Assembly: GCA_963971225.1 (NCBI GenBank)
Contig: OZ020268.1
Coordinates: forward strand, 12,563,032-12,627,031
DNA length: 64,000 bases
Direction: 5' to 3'
Source of the DNA: Melieria omissa
Lineage: Eukaryota > Arthropoda > Insecta > Diptera > Ulidiidae
Shown here: in pieces, positions 10,897-22,654 of the stretch
Layout of the letters: each line of letters opens with the position of its first letter
Position numbering within the stretch: position 1 is the first letter of the stretch
Position numbers and translations under genes: made by a program
Notes under the pieces: generated by a model
What the model was told of the DNA's origin: nothing
Databases searched by the model: none
Seen by the model: only the letters and a program-made list of their open reading frames with translations

Positions 10897-13800
10897 ATCT
10901 ATACATACATAAGCATTGGTTTGCTGACGACAATTGTGATTGCTTGGTATATTTTCTACAAGCGATGCATGCCCGCCAAGCCAAAGCCGGGGCCCGAGCA
11001 TGGCCACTCGATATCGACGGGCGAAATGCGCGGCCTGCGCTTTCGAAAGCGCGATAAAATGCTCTTCTACGGACGGCGAATGCTGCGCAAAGTAAAGAAT
11101 GTGTCCGGCCAGGTATATGGTGGCCAGGGACGCAAGCGCAAGGCGGTGCTACGCTTCGCCAAGCGCATTTTGCAGCTTCGCCGTGATATCCCGCTGGAAA
11201 TGAAGACAGTCGAGCCGCCAGCCGAGTACCTGGAGGAGGCTATGGAGGGCATTGATCGTGTGCCGCCAGATGCACTTTACATGCTGCAAAGTATTCGCAT
11301 TTTCGGCCACTTTGAGAAGCCGATTTTCCTGAAGCTGTGCAAACACACCGAGATGCTGACGCTGGAACAGGGCGACTATCTCTTCAAGATCACTGAACCC
11401 GACGACAGTGTGTTTATCATACAGTCGGGTCTGGTGCAGGTGCACATTTCAAATAGTGACGGCAGCACGCTGTCACTGAAGACCGTGAGGAGAGGCGAGT
11501 CCGTGACATCACTGCTGAGCTTCGTCGATGTGCTATCGGGCAATCCATCGTACTACAAATCCGTCACGGCCAAGGCGGTAGAGAAATCCGTTGTCATACG
11601 GCTGCCCATGCAAGTGAGTTAGATTTAATATCAATGAATGCATCGAAAAAAATTTGTTTTTCTGAATTTTTGCAGGCCTTCAAAGAGGTTTTCGATGAGA
11701 ATCCAGATATTATGATACGCGTCATTCAAGTGATCATGATACGGTTGCAGCGAGTGCTCTTCACGGCGCTGCGCAATTATCTCGGGTTGAGCACCGAACT
11801 GGTGCAGAGTCACATGCGAACTAAAAAGTCTTATCAGCCGGGTCCGCAAAAGTATTCACCAATGCGTCGTTCTACACATCCGGAATCCTTCCAGCACACA
11901 CTCTCAGATACGAATCGGCCCGATATTACGCTGGACCTAAATAACGAACTGCAACAGAATAACGGGCAGTCAACGGGGCCCAGCAACACACAAGCGCCAC
12001 AATTCACACCGGCCACGTCAGTAAATGGCAGTGTTGGCAATCTTTCGTTGCGTCGTTATTCAAATACGGAGACGATGTTAAATGCGACTTCGACGGATAT
12101 GACTCTGGTGCGTTCGGCTGCCTTGGATAGTTTTCTCAAAGAACTGGGCCTGCCGGAGGACGACAGGATGTTTTTGGATTCATTTGTCGAGATAAAGCAG
12201 GTGGAACCGGATGATATTCTGATTGAGGAGGGACATGGGGAAGTAAGCTAAAATCTATATGATTGCTATGAGTTATAAAAATAACATTTATGTGTGTTCG
12301 CTCATAGGATGTGTGTGTTTGGATTGTATTGACTGGCAGTTTGGCTGTTTATCAAACCAATGTTGATGCGACGCGTCCCTCAAAGACTGAAACGACTGAT
12401 GTTTTCGTATACACTGTTCATCCAGGTGAGATTGTGGGTGGACTGGCGGTGCTGACCGGCGAGGCCAGTACATACACAATCAAAGGAAAATATAGTGGTC
12501 GTGTGGCATTTATTAGGAGATCAGAAATTTACCAGTAAGTGCGGTTGAACATAAAGTATGACATACAAATTTTGTTTTATCCAATTTATTTTTATTAATT
12601 ACCAGAATAATGCGTGAGCGACCCAGAATTGTTCTGGATCTGGGCAACGCTGAAGTGCGTCGTCTGTCACCGTTGGTGCGTCAATGCGACTATGCGTTGG
12701 ATTGGATTTTCCTCGAAGCCGGCCGTGCTTTGTTTCGTCAAGACGAGTCCAGCGATAGTACTTACATCGTGTTGAGTGGACGCATGCGTTCTGTTATCAC
12801 GCACACCAATGGCAAGAAGGAAATTGTTGGTGAATATGGTAAGGGCGACCTTGTCGGCATCGTTGAGATGATAACGGAGACGTATCGCACTACCACTGTG
12901 ATGGCTGTGCGTGACTCGGAACTGGCCAAACTACCCGAGGGCCTGTTCAATGCCATCAAGCTGCGCTATCCGATCGTGGTAACCAAACTGATAAGTTTGC
13001 TCAGTCATCGTATCCTTGGCACCATGCAAACTCGGCCAGGCGGATCTGCGGCACCGCTGGAAGCCAACCCCGTGACACATAAATACTCAACCGTGGCGCT
13101 GGTGCCGGTCAGCGACGATGTGCCGCTGACAGCGTTCACCTACGAGCTGTACCACTCCTTGTGCGCCATTGGTACGAACCTGTTCAATAAGCGTTACATA
13201 GTATAATGACTAAAAAGTGTTATCAATTCAGGTCCAACATTACGCCTCACTTCGGAAGTGGTACGCAAACAGCTGGGCGTGCACATTTTCGATCCGGCCA
13301 ATGAGTACCGCATGACATCGTGGCTGGCGCAGCAAGAGGACCGCAACATTATCACACTGTATCAGTGTGACTCGTCACTCAGTATTTGGACGCATCGCTG
13401 CATGCGTCAGGCTGATGTCGTACTTATAGTGGGTCAGGGCGATCGGCCGCCGATTGTGGGAAAGTTCGAACGGGAAATCGATCGACTTGCCATGCGCACG
13501 CAGAAAGAGCTGGTGCTGCTCTATTCGGAAAGCAGTAGCTCGCGGCCGAAGAACACTTTGCAGTGGCTGAATGCGCGTCCCTGGGTAACAAAACACCACC
13601 ACCTGCAGTGCCCCAAGCGGCTTTTCACGCGCAAAAGCCAATACCGCATTGTAAGTTGTCTATCTTCCCTGTTGCTGTACATAGTGTGTGCTAATCGTTT
13701 ACTGCATTCAATACAGAATGATCTGTACAGTCGCGTGCTGATGTCTGAGCCGAACATGCACTCGGACTTCTCGCGCCTGGCGCGCTGGCTTACCGGCAAC

Positions 13801-16800
13801 TCGATTGGTTTGGTGCTGGGAGGTGGTGGCGCACGCGGTGCGGCGCACATCGGCATGCTGAAGGCCATACAGGAAGCGGGCATACCAGTCGACATGGTGG
13901 GCGGTGTTAGTATCGGTGCTCTGATGGGCGCACTCTGGTGCCTGGATCGCAATGTGACAACGGTGACACAGAAAGCCAGAGAGTGGGCACACGTGAGTGT
14001 CATCGACTGCCATTACCGCTGAAAAACGGTGCTCATTTGATTTGCTTTTTGATTGCAGAAAATGACAAAGTGGTTCTTGCAACTGCTGGATCTCACCTAC
14101 CCCATCACTTCAATGTTCTCCGGGCGCGAATTCAACAAGACCATACACGACACATTCAGCGATGTCAGCATTGAGGATTTGTGGATACCATACTTTACGC
14201 TTACAACTGACATTACGGCGAGCTGTCATCGCGTGCACACCAACGGTAAGTCGTGTCTGTTCGCCTACACATCGTCGTTGTTGCTATGTCTCAAATCGCA
14301 TAAACAGCACTCAACACTCAACGTCGAGACACACACACAATTGCTTTCCATCCAACACTGATTTTCATTTGATTTCAATTTGGTTGAGTTGACAAAATGT
14401 CCCTGCGAAAACGCTTTCAAGTTTTCTTAACGCAGTAATGTACGAAAATTTGGACCATACATGCAATTGCGTTGTTATACCCTAAATCGCTTCTGCATAT
14501 TCTGAGGTTTTTACATTTAAGGCTGTCATTAGTAAATTATGTAGCTACACGTACATACGAAATCATTTTCAAAATGATGTTTTATTGAGTAAATTGTTAT
14601 AATATCAGCAACAGTGCATAGGACTCCACTGAGTTCATTTATCCTGCCGAGTTCTTGCATGGTTCTCAGTGCAAGTTAATGTATAGTTTTACATCGAAAT
14701 TATTTAAGCAGAAAAAACAAACAAAAACTTGAACTCATGGAACAGTAAATTTAGAAAGAATAATAACTTTACACTTTGTATTCTTCTTGCTTGTGAACAC
14801 TTGTCGTATTTTACGTTCGATTTTCTTTATTCAACATTGGCAAACCTAATTTAATACAAAAGATTACGATAAGATAGATAAGGTCTCAAATGTTACACAT
14901 ATAAAATATTGGGGAACTGGTAAACCGTTCTTTAGTGTTTACGTATTTGGTTGAGTTGACTTGAGTATTTAAAAGCGATTGTCTAGGTTGCATTTCTGCA
15001 ATATTGCCACTAGTCAAACGTTATCGCTTGCGTACAGTGGCGGATCCAGGGGGTGTTTTGGGGGGTCGAAACCCCCCCCCCCCGAAATATTTGGATCGAC
15101 TATAAAACCACAAAAAGAAAAGAAAAAAAGAATTTTATAAATATTAAAAAATTACTTTTTAAAACCCCCTCCCCCCGAAATATTTTTCTGGATCCGCGCC
15201 TGCTTGCGTATCTCTCGCATAACCAGCGGACACAGGTGAAAGTCAGCCTTAATGCTTCCTGATAAAATGAATGCTTATGACTGTATTCGCTTGCAGCCGT
15301 CTGACTGCGCTGTCTGTCGCTGATTCATTTACTTCATTTGATTGCTATGTATGTAACACATGTTTGTCCTTAAGCTGTTTGTGTCCTTTATATAAGCGTG
15401 CTTCCTTTCATGCGATCCCAATTGTTCTGCACCGAAAACACAGCAAAAAAATAGTCGCATTTGCGGCACTTTACCAAAATTTTTCTATAAGTTTAAAATC
15501 GATTCCAACTGAATTAATTGTATCTATCACTTTCAATGCTCAATGCTCCGTGTATTTAAACGTCAAACAACATAACAACAAAATTTCACCAACGCCTCAC
15601 CTTTCGAAACTCCACACACCCTCTACCACCACCACCACCACCACTCATCACACTCTCCCACCTTCACCTTCAACTGCCACTCCTCCCACTCCCACTGCCA
15701 CTGCCACTCCTCCACCAACAGGATCCCTCTGGCGTTACGTACGTTCGTCCATGTCGCTCAGCGGCTACATGCCGCCACTGTGCGATCCGAAAGATGGGCA
15801 CCTACTGCTGGACGGCGGCTATGTTAACAATCTACCAGGTAACTAGCACTTAAGCGAATTTCATGTGTTCATGTGTCCAGGTGGTGCAAAGACCAAGTGC
15901 CGTTTTGCCTTGAGCACCGCAAATCGAATGTTGAAAAGTTAAGCATTGCAGAGAGGAAATTTCAATTGTTACGCAGTAGAATCAATCGTACTTTGGCGGC
16001 GCCTTTCCGTTTCCGTTTCCATTTCTGTTTCGTTCTTGCTGCTGCGCTTTGTGCTTAGTAGAGCGTAGAGCGTTGTTAGAGTCCTGACAGTTGCATGATT
16101 CTGAATCTGAGATCTCAGTATGTGGTGATGAAGAAAGCCCAACGTCGGCAACCGGCAAGTAAGTACGCTCTCGTAGTCTCTTGACGAGCCATCGGCGCCC
16201 ACCTGCCACGCCACTTCCAATTGTTGCTACCAGTATTTGTTCGTTTTGTGTTTATTTGTTTTACATTTCGGTTGATTCGTTTGCGTTTGCGTTGATGCGC
16301 TTCCAGTTTCGATATTAGAAAGGCTACAAAAATGTAAAAAGCTCAGAATGTGTTTGCAGCAGCTTTTCCCATTTATATATCCGCGCTTCTGCTTCTCCCG
16401 ATTTTGCTCTTTTGACTTGACGTTCTGCACCGAACTGACATACGCACTCTAACTCGCACACACACACACACACACTAAAACAGATCACACCCTCACACCA
16501 GCCATCATCAACCTTTAACCAACCATTGACCAATGGATCAGCACGCCTAATCGGTTGGTCAAGGGGCCAGCAAACTTGAACCATCATACGAAATCTGCAC
16601 ACTTCCCACCACTTCCCATTCATTTTGTAGCCATTTGTTATTTGTATAGCAACCTGCCACGGGCTGGCGGCAGCCTCGTGTATGGCCGCCCGCCCCGCCC
16701 ATTGATGAATGTGTTCGTGTGTATTTTTGTGCCTATGTATTGACGTAATTGTTTTCTTTGTATTTATATTTCTTTCATTTTGATTTGTTCGCAACACACT

Positions 16801-18585
16801 CGTACGTACAATCACCACCACCACATCCAACCACTCGCTCCGTGTCCGACGCACAACACCACGCCACCGTCGTCAGGATATCTGTGGCGCTACGTGCGTG
16901 CGAGCATGACGATAGCCGGCGTCTTGCCGCCGTATTGCGACTATAGGGACGGTCATTTACTGCTCGACGGTTGCTATACGAATAATGTGCCAGGTAACGA
17001 ACAGCTGCCGCTGCCTCGGCTGCTCTTGTTGCTTATGTTGCGCTATGCCGCCTAGATGTATGCTAACGCTCTGGGCGCCTGGCGTTTATCACCCAAAGCC
17101 CGGAACTATCCGCAGGCTCGATTGGCTTTTGCATGCTCCAATCTAAGCACCTTTTACTTGTATTAGAGCGTATGATTTGTTGTTATTATAGTTGTTGCTA
17201 GTTCCGCTGTTGATGATAGCCTCAGTTTGAAGTTGAATGTAATTTGGCTTTGATTTTTGTTTACAATTAGCGTACGTAAGTAGTTAGCTTGACATGTACG
17301 CGTAGCGTGCTGCCACGTCGTTGATTGTTCTGCAAATTGAAGAACGTATATGTACAGAAAATTTCCCCTCTGCATTTGTAAAATTGGCTTTCTGCCCTTT
17401 TCAATGATGAAGTTCGTGTAGTTGATTGTCCCTCATTGTGCCGAACTGTTACTAATATTGTTGAATGCACATCCTCAGCCGATGTGATGCACAACTTGGG
17501 CGCTGCTCACATCATTGCCATCGATGTGGGCTCGCAGGACGACACCGATCTCACTAATTACGGAGACGACTTGTCCGGTTGGTGGTTGCTCTATAAGAAA
17601 TGGAATCCGTTTACGTCGCCGGTGCGAGTGCCCGACTTGCCGGACATACAATCGCGTTTGGCTTACGTGTCCTGCGTACGGCAGCTGGAGGTGAGTGCAC
17701 GTTTTGCTTTACATAAACACAAAAAAGTCACTACTACTAAGAACACAATTGCAGGAGGTGAAAAATTCCGACTATTGCGAGTACGTTCGGCCACCGATTG
17801 ACAAGTACAAAACACTGGCATTCGGCAGTTTCGATGAGATACGCGACGTCGGCTATGTGTTCGGCAAGAACTATTTCGACGCCATGGCAAAGGACGGGCG
17901 TCTGGGACGCTTTAATCAATGGTTCAACAAAGAGCCGCCGAAGAAGGATAACCATGCCTCGCTGAGCGAGTACACGTTCATTGACTTGGCGCACATTGTG
18001 TGCAAGCTGCCCGAGACTTATGCACCTGATCCCGATCAGCTGCTTTACAGCGAAGACGAGGACTACGAAGGCTACATCTCCGAGCCATCCACCTACAAGA
18101 GGGTGAGCAGTACATCAACAAGCATTAATTTTGTAATTAATAAAACTAATTGTAATTTTGTTGTCGTTGTGCAGCCGAATCAAATCAAAATGAAACGAAC
18201 TGGCACGTCGCTATCGCTGTCTGAGAACGAAATGGACTCGGACATCGAGGTGGATCTGTCGCTGAACCTTCGACAGCGAACACCCAAGTTGCGCACTATA
18301 CCCGCACCCCAGACTGACTCGGCGCTTGAGCTCGAAACCGGTGTGGTTCATTTTGATAACGTTTTATATGTACGTGAAGGCAGCGGCGACACCACAAGTG
18401 AAGTCGAACCTAATTTTGTCACACCTAACGATCGGCTAAATGTGGACGCTGCAGTGGAAGAGCTGCCGCTGGATGTGGGCGATGTTAAGGAAGTCGCAAC
18501 GTCGACCACTTCGTTGACAACAGCAGACGATTCCTCGACAGCAACAGCAACAACCACATCAATACCAACATTGCCACAATCGTAG
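10897..18585 (+). CDS. sws: Swiss cheese / neuropathy target esterase (5' exon missing)
   Basis: Lysophospholipase/phospholipase B of the neuronal ER. Exons by splice sites and phase: 10897-11613, 11676-12242, 12308-12534, 12606-13171, 13232-13650, 13717-13992, 14059-14245, then 15722-15838 or 16877-16993, 17479-17690, 17755-18102, 18175-18585. This gives about 1348 residues. The start exon was not found; the first seen exon opens with a membrane segment ([20 protein letters not shown]) and a basic region. Three cyclic-nucleotide-binding-like domains follow (about 11280-11760, 12120-12640, 12670-13010). The patatin domain has GGGGARG near 13818, GVSIG with catalytic Ser at 13909-13911, and catalytic Asp in the alternative exon (DGG or DGC). 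The C-terminal tail is acidic and low-complexity. The final intron (18103-18174) is 72 nt and fully open. Exons are GC-rich compared with introns. Confidence 0.97.
15035..15202. mobile_element. 168-bp hAT-type MITE in sws intron
   Basis: Ends CAGTGGCGGATCCAG and CTGGATCCGCGCCTG form imperfect terminal repeats. An exact 8-bp target duplication, CTTGCGTA, lies at 15027-15034 and 15203-15210. The interior has C-runs, GAAATATTT in direct repeat and no coding capacity. The exact duplication suggests a fairly recent insertion into the intron before exon A. Confidence 0.93.
15722..15838 (+). CDS. sws: sws alternative exon A (DGGY form)
   Basis: This 117-nt, phase 1-1 exon has an AACAG acceptor and a CCAG|GTAACT donor. 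It encodes [13 protein letters not shown]...[13 protein letters not shown], with the second catalytic residue, Asp at 15811-15813, in DGG. It matches exon B at 26 of 39 residues, in the same phase and with the same length. Either exon joins 14245 to 17479 without changing frame. Including both would insert 39 residues and duplicate the active-site loop, so mutually exclusive use is the simplest reading. Confidence 0.93.
16877..16993 (+). CDS. sws: sws alternative exon B (DGCY form)
   Basis: This is the downstream duplicate of exon A, also 117 nt and phase 1-1, with a CGTCAG acceptor and a CCAG|GTAACG donor. It encodes [13 protein letters not shown]...[13 protein letters not shown]. The catalytic Asp (16966-16968) is kept, but the following Gly of the usual DGG is Cys. 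The centre of the exon also differs ([10 protein letters not shown] instead of [10 protein letters not shown]). Conserved reading and splice sites say it is used. Changed substrate preference or activity is only inference. Confidence 0.92.
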
Positions 18586-18959
18586 TGACGGCGCGCATTT
18601 AGCGTTTAAGTTTCTATTTTCTATTACTATTATAATTTTATTTTCATAAAAAAATTGCCTTAGTATTTAAGCGAAATTGCGACCATAAGTTTCTAATAGT
18701 CTTTAGGTTTTCAATGATTACTTGAAATTTTTTGCCACTCATTCAATGTGGATCAAACAATGCAAAACGTATGTCAAAGGCTAATATTTTACTACAAGTA
18801 GATGTTATTTTGCTACTGCTACACATTTTCAGCGCCTCTCCCATGACACACATCGAAATTCGGGCGTTTAATTGTATGCGCATGTATCTAATTGATTGTA
18901 ATGCTAAGAATATATGGCGACTGCCGCTGTTACCTTACTCGGCCTGAGCACCAGATGCT

Positions 18960-18965
18960 AATAAA
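18960..18965 (+). terminator. sws: Candidate poly(A) signal for sws
   Basis: AATAAA lies 375 bases after the sws stop codon, the first canonical hexamer on this strand in the AT-rich 3' UTR. Confidence 0.5.
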
Positions 18966-19308
18966 TTTTGAGTTTTTTATATATTGCGAGTAGTGCAAAC
19001 ACTTCGGTAATAACTTTTTTCATACGCCAAGTTTTTCTGTTTACCTAACTGCACAACCAATCAGTTGAATAATAGTCAGTTCTTTGAATATTGAAAAGTT
19101 ATTAAAAGGGCAATTAATGCACCTTTTTTAATTGGCTACAGTTTTTGCCACTTCAATGCACAATTTCGAACTAACAATTTGTTTGAAACATAGAAAAACT
19201 TTGCATTGCTACTTGAAATCTGCACAATGACATATTATAATCTAAGGTTCTGATTTTTATATGCAATTGAAAACAATCAATTCAATAAATAAAATTTGTG
19301 GAGAAACA

Positions 19309-19565
19309 TTGTGAATTCAGCTCTCTTCGAAGGGGTTTCACATAAAATTAAAATCGCCCATTTGATTTCAAGAAAACTGTACTAATAATATTTGATTGAA
19401 AAGCTTTCGAAAGAAAAAAAAGGACATTTCAGTGTAAAGACAAACGTTGTGAATTCAGCTCTCATCACATAAAATTAAAATCGCCCATTTGATTTCAAGA
19501 AAACTGTATTAATAATTTTTGATTGAAAATCTTTCGAAAGCAAAAAAGGACATTTCAGTGTAAAT
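19309..19565. repeat. Tandem duplication, about 138-bp period
   Basis: A block containing GTGAATTCAGCTCTC, AAAATTAAAATCGCCCATTT and GGACATTTCAGTGTAAA occurs at about 19309-19437 and again at about 19447-19565. The second copy lacks a short TTCGAAGGGGTTT segment but is otherwise close to identical. It lies between sws and the next gene, with no coding content. Confidence 0.9.
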
Positions 19566-20137
19566 TTGCAATTTCCTCGTAAAGTGCAACTTTTCAGTGA
19601 GCAGCAAGTTTACTTTACTGACCAGTGCGCTTGCTGCTGCATCCTTCAGCAGTTCGTACTCTTGGTTTTCGTTAAATATTAATACTTAAGTTTTGTGTTT
19701 AGGCTGTAAGTAGTTTCTAACGTTTCTTATTAAACGTAGATAATTCTTTGTAAATAATGATGCACAACTGAATGAATACTAAACTAGTTTGCAATTTTTA
19801 TAAACCAATGTTTTAGTAATAGTTGTCCAACACGAGTATGAGATGAACTATATGCAATAAGAAAACACGAATCGAAATAATGGCCGTTGTTTCAGTGTTG
19901 CAGTTGGAACAGTTCACCGTTAGCCTCTAAGCCCACTGTTTCTACGCGTAAAATACACTTGAAGTGCTGTAGATTAGCTGCAGTCAAGCGGCTTGACGTA
20001 GTGCTCGTCAGTCACTGGGCTGCAGGCCAAGTACAGCCATCCAAGTGTATGACACACGGCAAGCGGTCTTGTTAGTAGGTGACTCTACTCCGTGCAATCT
20101 TCTCTATTGGCATGCACCATGCACTGGTCCGTCATGC

Positions 20138-22654
20138 TCAGCATTTTTCGAAAACATTTGGTGTGCTAATCCGCACACGCTTCGTCCTCAGTTTCAAGTT
20201 CGTGCTCAAGTTGTTTTCGCAGGAGACAAGCTCGCTGCTGGTGCGGTGTATGGGCGTGGAAGGTATTTCGCATTGGGATCTCATGACGTCATCGGCGCTG
20301 TGGCATGGGGACGGGTGGGTGTTGCTGTTGCTGGCGCATTGGCTTCCAGTGCCGTATTCGCTGTCAGACTGGCACTTAGAGCCGTTTTTGATAGTGTTGG
20401 ATTGGGTTTCAAAGGAGTTTTCGATGTTCTCACAACTGCACTTAGTGACGTTATCGGTGGTGTTGCATGTGAACGGAGAGGCCTGGTTTCTGCAGCCGCA
20501 TTCAGTACAGTAGTTGCTGTTGTTGCGTTGGGTTTCGAACGGGTTTTCAATGTTATTGCATCCTTTCTTAGTGACGTTATCGCTGGTGGTGCTTTGGGTT
20601 TCGAAGGGGTTTCCGATGTTGGCGCATTGGCACTTATTGACGTTGTCAGTGAATTTGCATGGGAACGGAGAGGTCTGGTTTCTGCTGCTGCATTGACATT
20701 CAGTACAGGTTTTGCTGGTGTTGCTTTGGGTTTCGAAGGGGTTTCCGATGTAGCCGCATTCGTGCGTAGGTACGTTATCGCTGGTGTTGCTTTGGATTTC
20801 GAAGGGGTTTCCGATGTTTGCGAATTGGCACTTTGTGCTGTTATTGCATTGAGTTTCGAAGAGGTTTTCGATGTTGCCCCATCTGCACTTAGTGATATTA
20901 TCGCTGGTGTTGCTTTGAATTTCGAAGGGTTTTCCCATGTTGTCGTCAGTGCCGTTATTGGTGCTGTTGCCTGTGAACGGACAGGTGCTGTTTCCGCTGC
21001 CACTTTGGCATTCAGTGGCGTTATCGCCGGGTGTTTTGCTTGTGGTTTCGAAGGGGTTTTCGATGTTGTCAGATCTGCACTTAGTGACATTATCGCTGGT
21101 GCTGGTTTGAATTTCGAAGAGGTTTTTGATGTTGCCGCATCCGTACTCAGGGATACTATCACTAGCGGTGCTTTGGGATTTGAAAGGGTTTTCGATGTTT
21201 TCGAATAGGCACTTAGTGCTGTTCGTACTAGTGCTGCATTGGATTTCGAAGAGGTTTTCGATGTTGTTGCCTCCGTACTTAGGGATATTATCACTGCTGT
21301 TGCTATGGGATTCCAAGGGTTTTTTGATGTCGCATTCAACGTTATCGCTGTTATTGCATGGGGTTTCGAAGGGGTTTTTAAAGTTGTCATATGCGAACTC
21401 AGGTACGTCATCGGTGCTTTGGGGTGCGAACGAATAGGTCTTGTTTCTGATGTCGTATCGGCATTCAGTGGAATTTTCGCTGGCGTTGAAGCGCACGTAG
21501 GCGTTTTCGTCATCGGTGCTGAGCCCTGCGATCGGATAGGCTTCGTTTCTGCTGCCATTTCGGCATTCAGTGGCATTTTCGCTGTTGGATTGGATCGCGT
21601 GTGTGTTTACGGTGACGACGTCTGCGGACCAAATGACGTTATCGGTACTGCCGCATATGGACGCACTGGCAGTTTGAATGGATTCTTGGTTACTCTTAAC
21701 GCTGACGGTGGACGGCTCGCTGACACGCACACCAGTACCACTTGAGTGCGGCTCGGTGATGATCTCGCCACTGTCATGCAGCAGCAAGTCCATGCGAATT
21801 ACCGTCGTGTTTTTCGGTATTATACAATAGGCGCCTGTCACCACGCCCGGCACCGTAATGAACTCGGAGAAACTCTGCTGTGGCTCCTCCTCCTCCTCTT
21901 CACTGACGGCGACTTGCGATGTCTCATGCACAGACGCGACTTGCGATATCTCATGCACAGTCGCAACTTCTGTTTCGGGGGCCGTCGGCTGGTAGTGAAT
22001 GGGCATCGCTTTGCCAACCACATGCAAATGCTCGATGTCAGGAAAGAACGGCACCACCCGCTTAATGTCTTCCTCGCGCCGCAGAATGCCCTCTTGCACC
22101 ACCCTCGAGTTGATCCACGCCGAGCGGCGGCAGCACCAGTTCTTGCCCAGCATCTCGCCCTTAGTCAGCCCCGGCAGCCCGCTGATCTCCATGTGCAGCT
22201 TCCGGCGCGGCACTGTCTCCAGCAAGTTGGGCACACGCCGCCCGCCGACGCACTCGAGCAGGACGAAGCCCTTGGGAATGTAGCGGTTAACCGGCCGCAT
22301 GCGCTCGGCATGATCCAGCATGCGCTGCACCATGCTCTTGTCGCGCTGATCCACCGTACTGGCCCGATTGAAGAGCACCTGGCAGGCGCTCTTGCCAGTG
22401 CGCTCCATGATGCGTCGCGCGAGGATGTTGCGCTCCTGCAGCTCGTGCATCCACGTCTCCAGGCTGCGATCGGGCGGCGGCTCCCGGTCGGTGCACTGCA
22501 GACACGTGCCCGAGCAGTTGCAATCCGGCGCATTGATGCGCGCATCGTTCGTGCGCACGCACGCACCCACGCACGTGTCACTGCACCTGTTGATCATTTC
22601 GCCAACCATTGCGAGATTGGAGGCTGGCTCGAACGACCAGTAATCTTCGGTCAT
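20138..22654 (-). CDS. Unrecognised repeat-rich protein, 838 residues
   Basis: A single uninterrupted frame from the ATG at 22654 (MTEDYWSFEP) to TGA. An in-frame extension upstream has only a TTG start. Residues about 20-60 hold a Cys cluster (CSDTCVGACVR, CNCSGTCLQC). Residues about 60-230 form a charged globular-looking region (WMHELQERNILARRIM, IPKGFVLLECVGGRRVP, EMLGKNWCCRRSAWINSRVV). From about residue 430 to 770 it has 22-residue repeats close to NIENPFETQSNTSDNVTKC, rich in N-x-S/T. The tail is basic (NLSTNLKLRTKRVRIS). No signal peptide or membrane segment is visible, so the sequons are probably unused. I do not recognise the family. A 5' UTR intron is possible (CTCTAG|GAATA just upstream of the ATG). 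Confidence 0.8.
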   Translation of the reverse strand: MTEDYWSFEPASNLAMVGEMINRCSDTCVGACVRTNDARINAPDCNCSGTCLQCTDREPPPDRSLETWMHELQERNILARRIMERTGKSACQVLFNRASTVDQRDKSMVQRMLDHAERMRPVNRYIPKGFVLLECVGGRRVPNLLETVPRRKLHMEISGLPGLTKGEMLGKNWCCRRSAWINSRVVQEGILRREEDIKRVVPFFPDIEHLHVVGKAMPIHYQPTAPETEVATVHEISQVASVHETSQVAVSEEEEEEPQQSFSEFITVPGVVTGAYCIIPKNTTVIRMDLLLHDSGEIITEPHSSGTGVRVSEPSTVSVKSNQESIQTASASICGSTDNVIWSADVVTVNTHAIQSNSENATECRNGSRNEAYPIAGLSTDDENAYVRFNASENSTECRYDIRNKTYSFAPQSTDDVPEFAYDNFKNPFETPCNNSDNVECDIKKPLESHSNSSDNIPKYGGNNIENLFEIQCSTSTNSTKCLFENIENPFKSQSTASDSIPEYGCGNIKNLFEIQTSTSDNVTKCRSDNIENPFETTSKTPGDNATECQSGSGNSTCPFTGNSTNNGTDDNMGKPFEIQSNTSDNITKCRWGNIENLFETQCNNSTKCQFANIGNPFEIQSNTSDNVPTHECGYIGNPFETQSNTSKTCTECQCSSRNQTSPFPCKFTDNVNKCQCANIGNPFETQSTTSDNVTKKGCNNIENPFETQRNNSNYCTECGCRNQASPFTCNTTDNVTKCSCENIENSFETQSNTIKNGSKCQSDSEYGTGSQCASNSNTHPSPCHSADDVMRSQCEIPSTPIHRTSSELVSCENNLSTNLKLRTKRVRISTPNVFEKC
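20390..21420 (-). repeat. 66-bp coding repeat array
   Basis: On the plus strand the word GGTTTCGAAGGGGTTTCCGA and its variants recur every 60-70 bp, matching the 22-residue repeat of the overlapping minus-strand gene. The units have diverged but stay in frame. The antisense strand is open over long stretches (for example 20045-21208) because the repeat lacks antisense stop codons. I treat that as a by-product. Confidence 0.85.

Noticed and set aside
17695..17754. Start codon of a separate protein at 17695
   Set aside because: This stretch is the sws intron before 17755. The open frame simply runs through it into the real exon.
20045..21208. 387-codon plus-strand frame
   Set aside because: It begins at a non-standard start and mirrors the repeat array of the minus-strand gene. 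Its composition is explained by antisense of the 66-bp unit.
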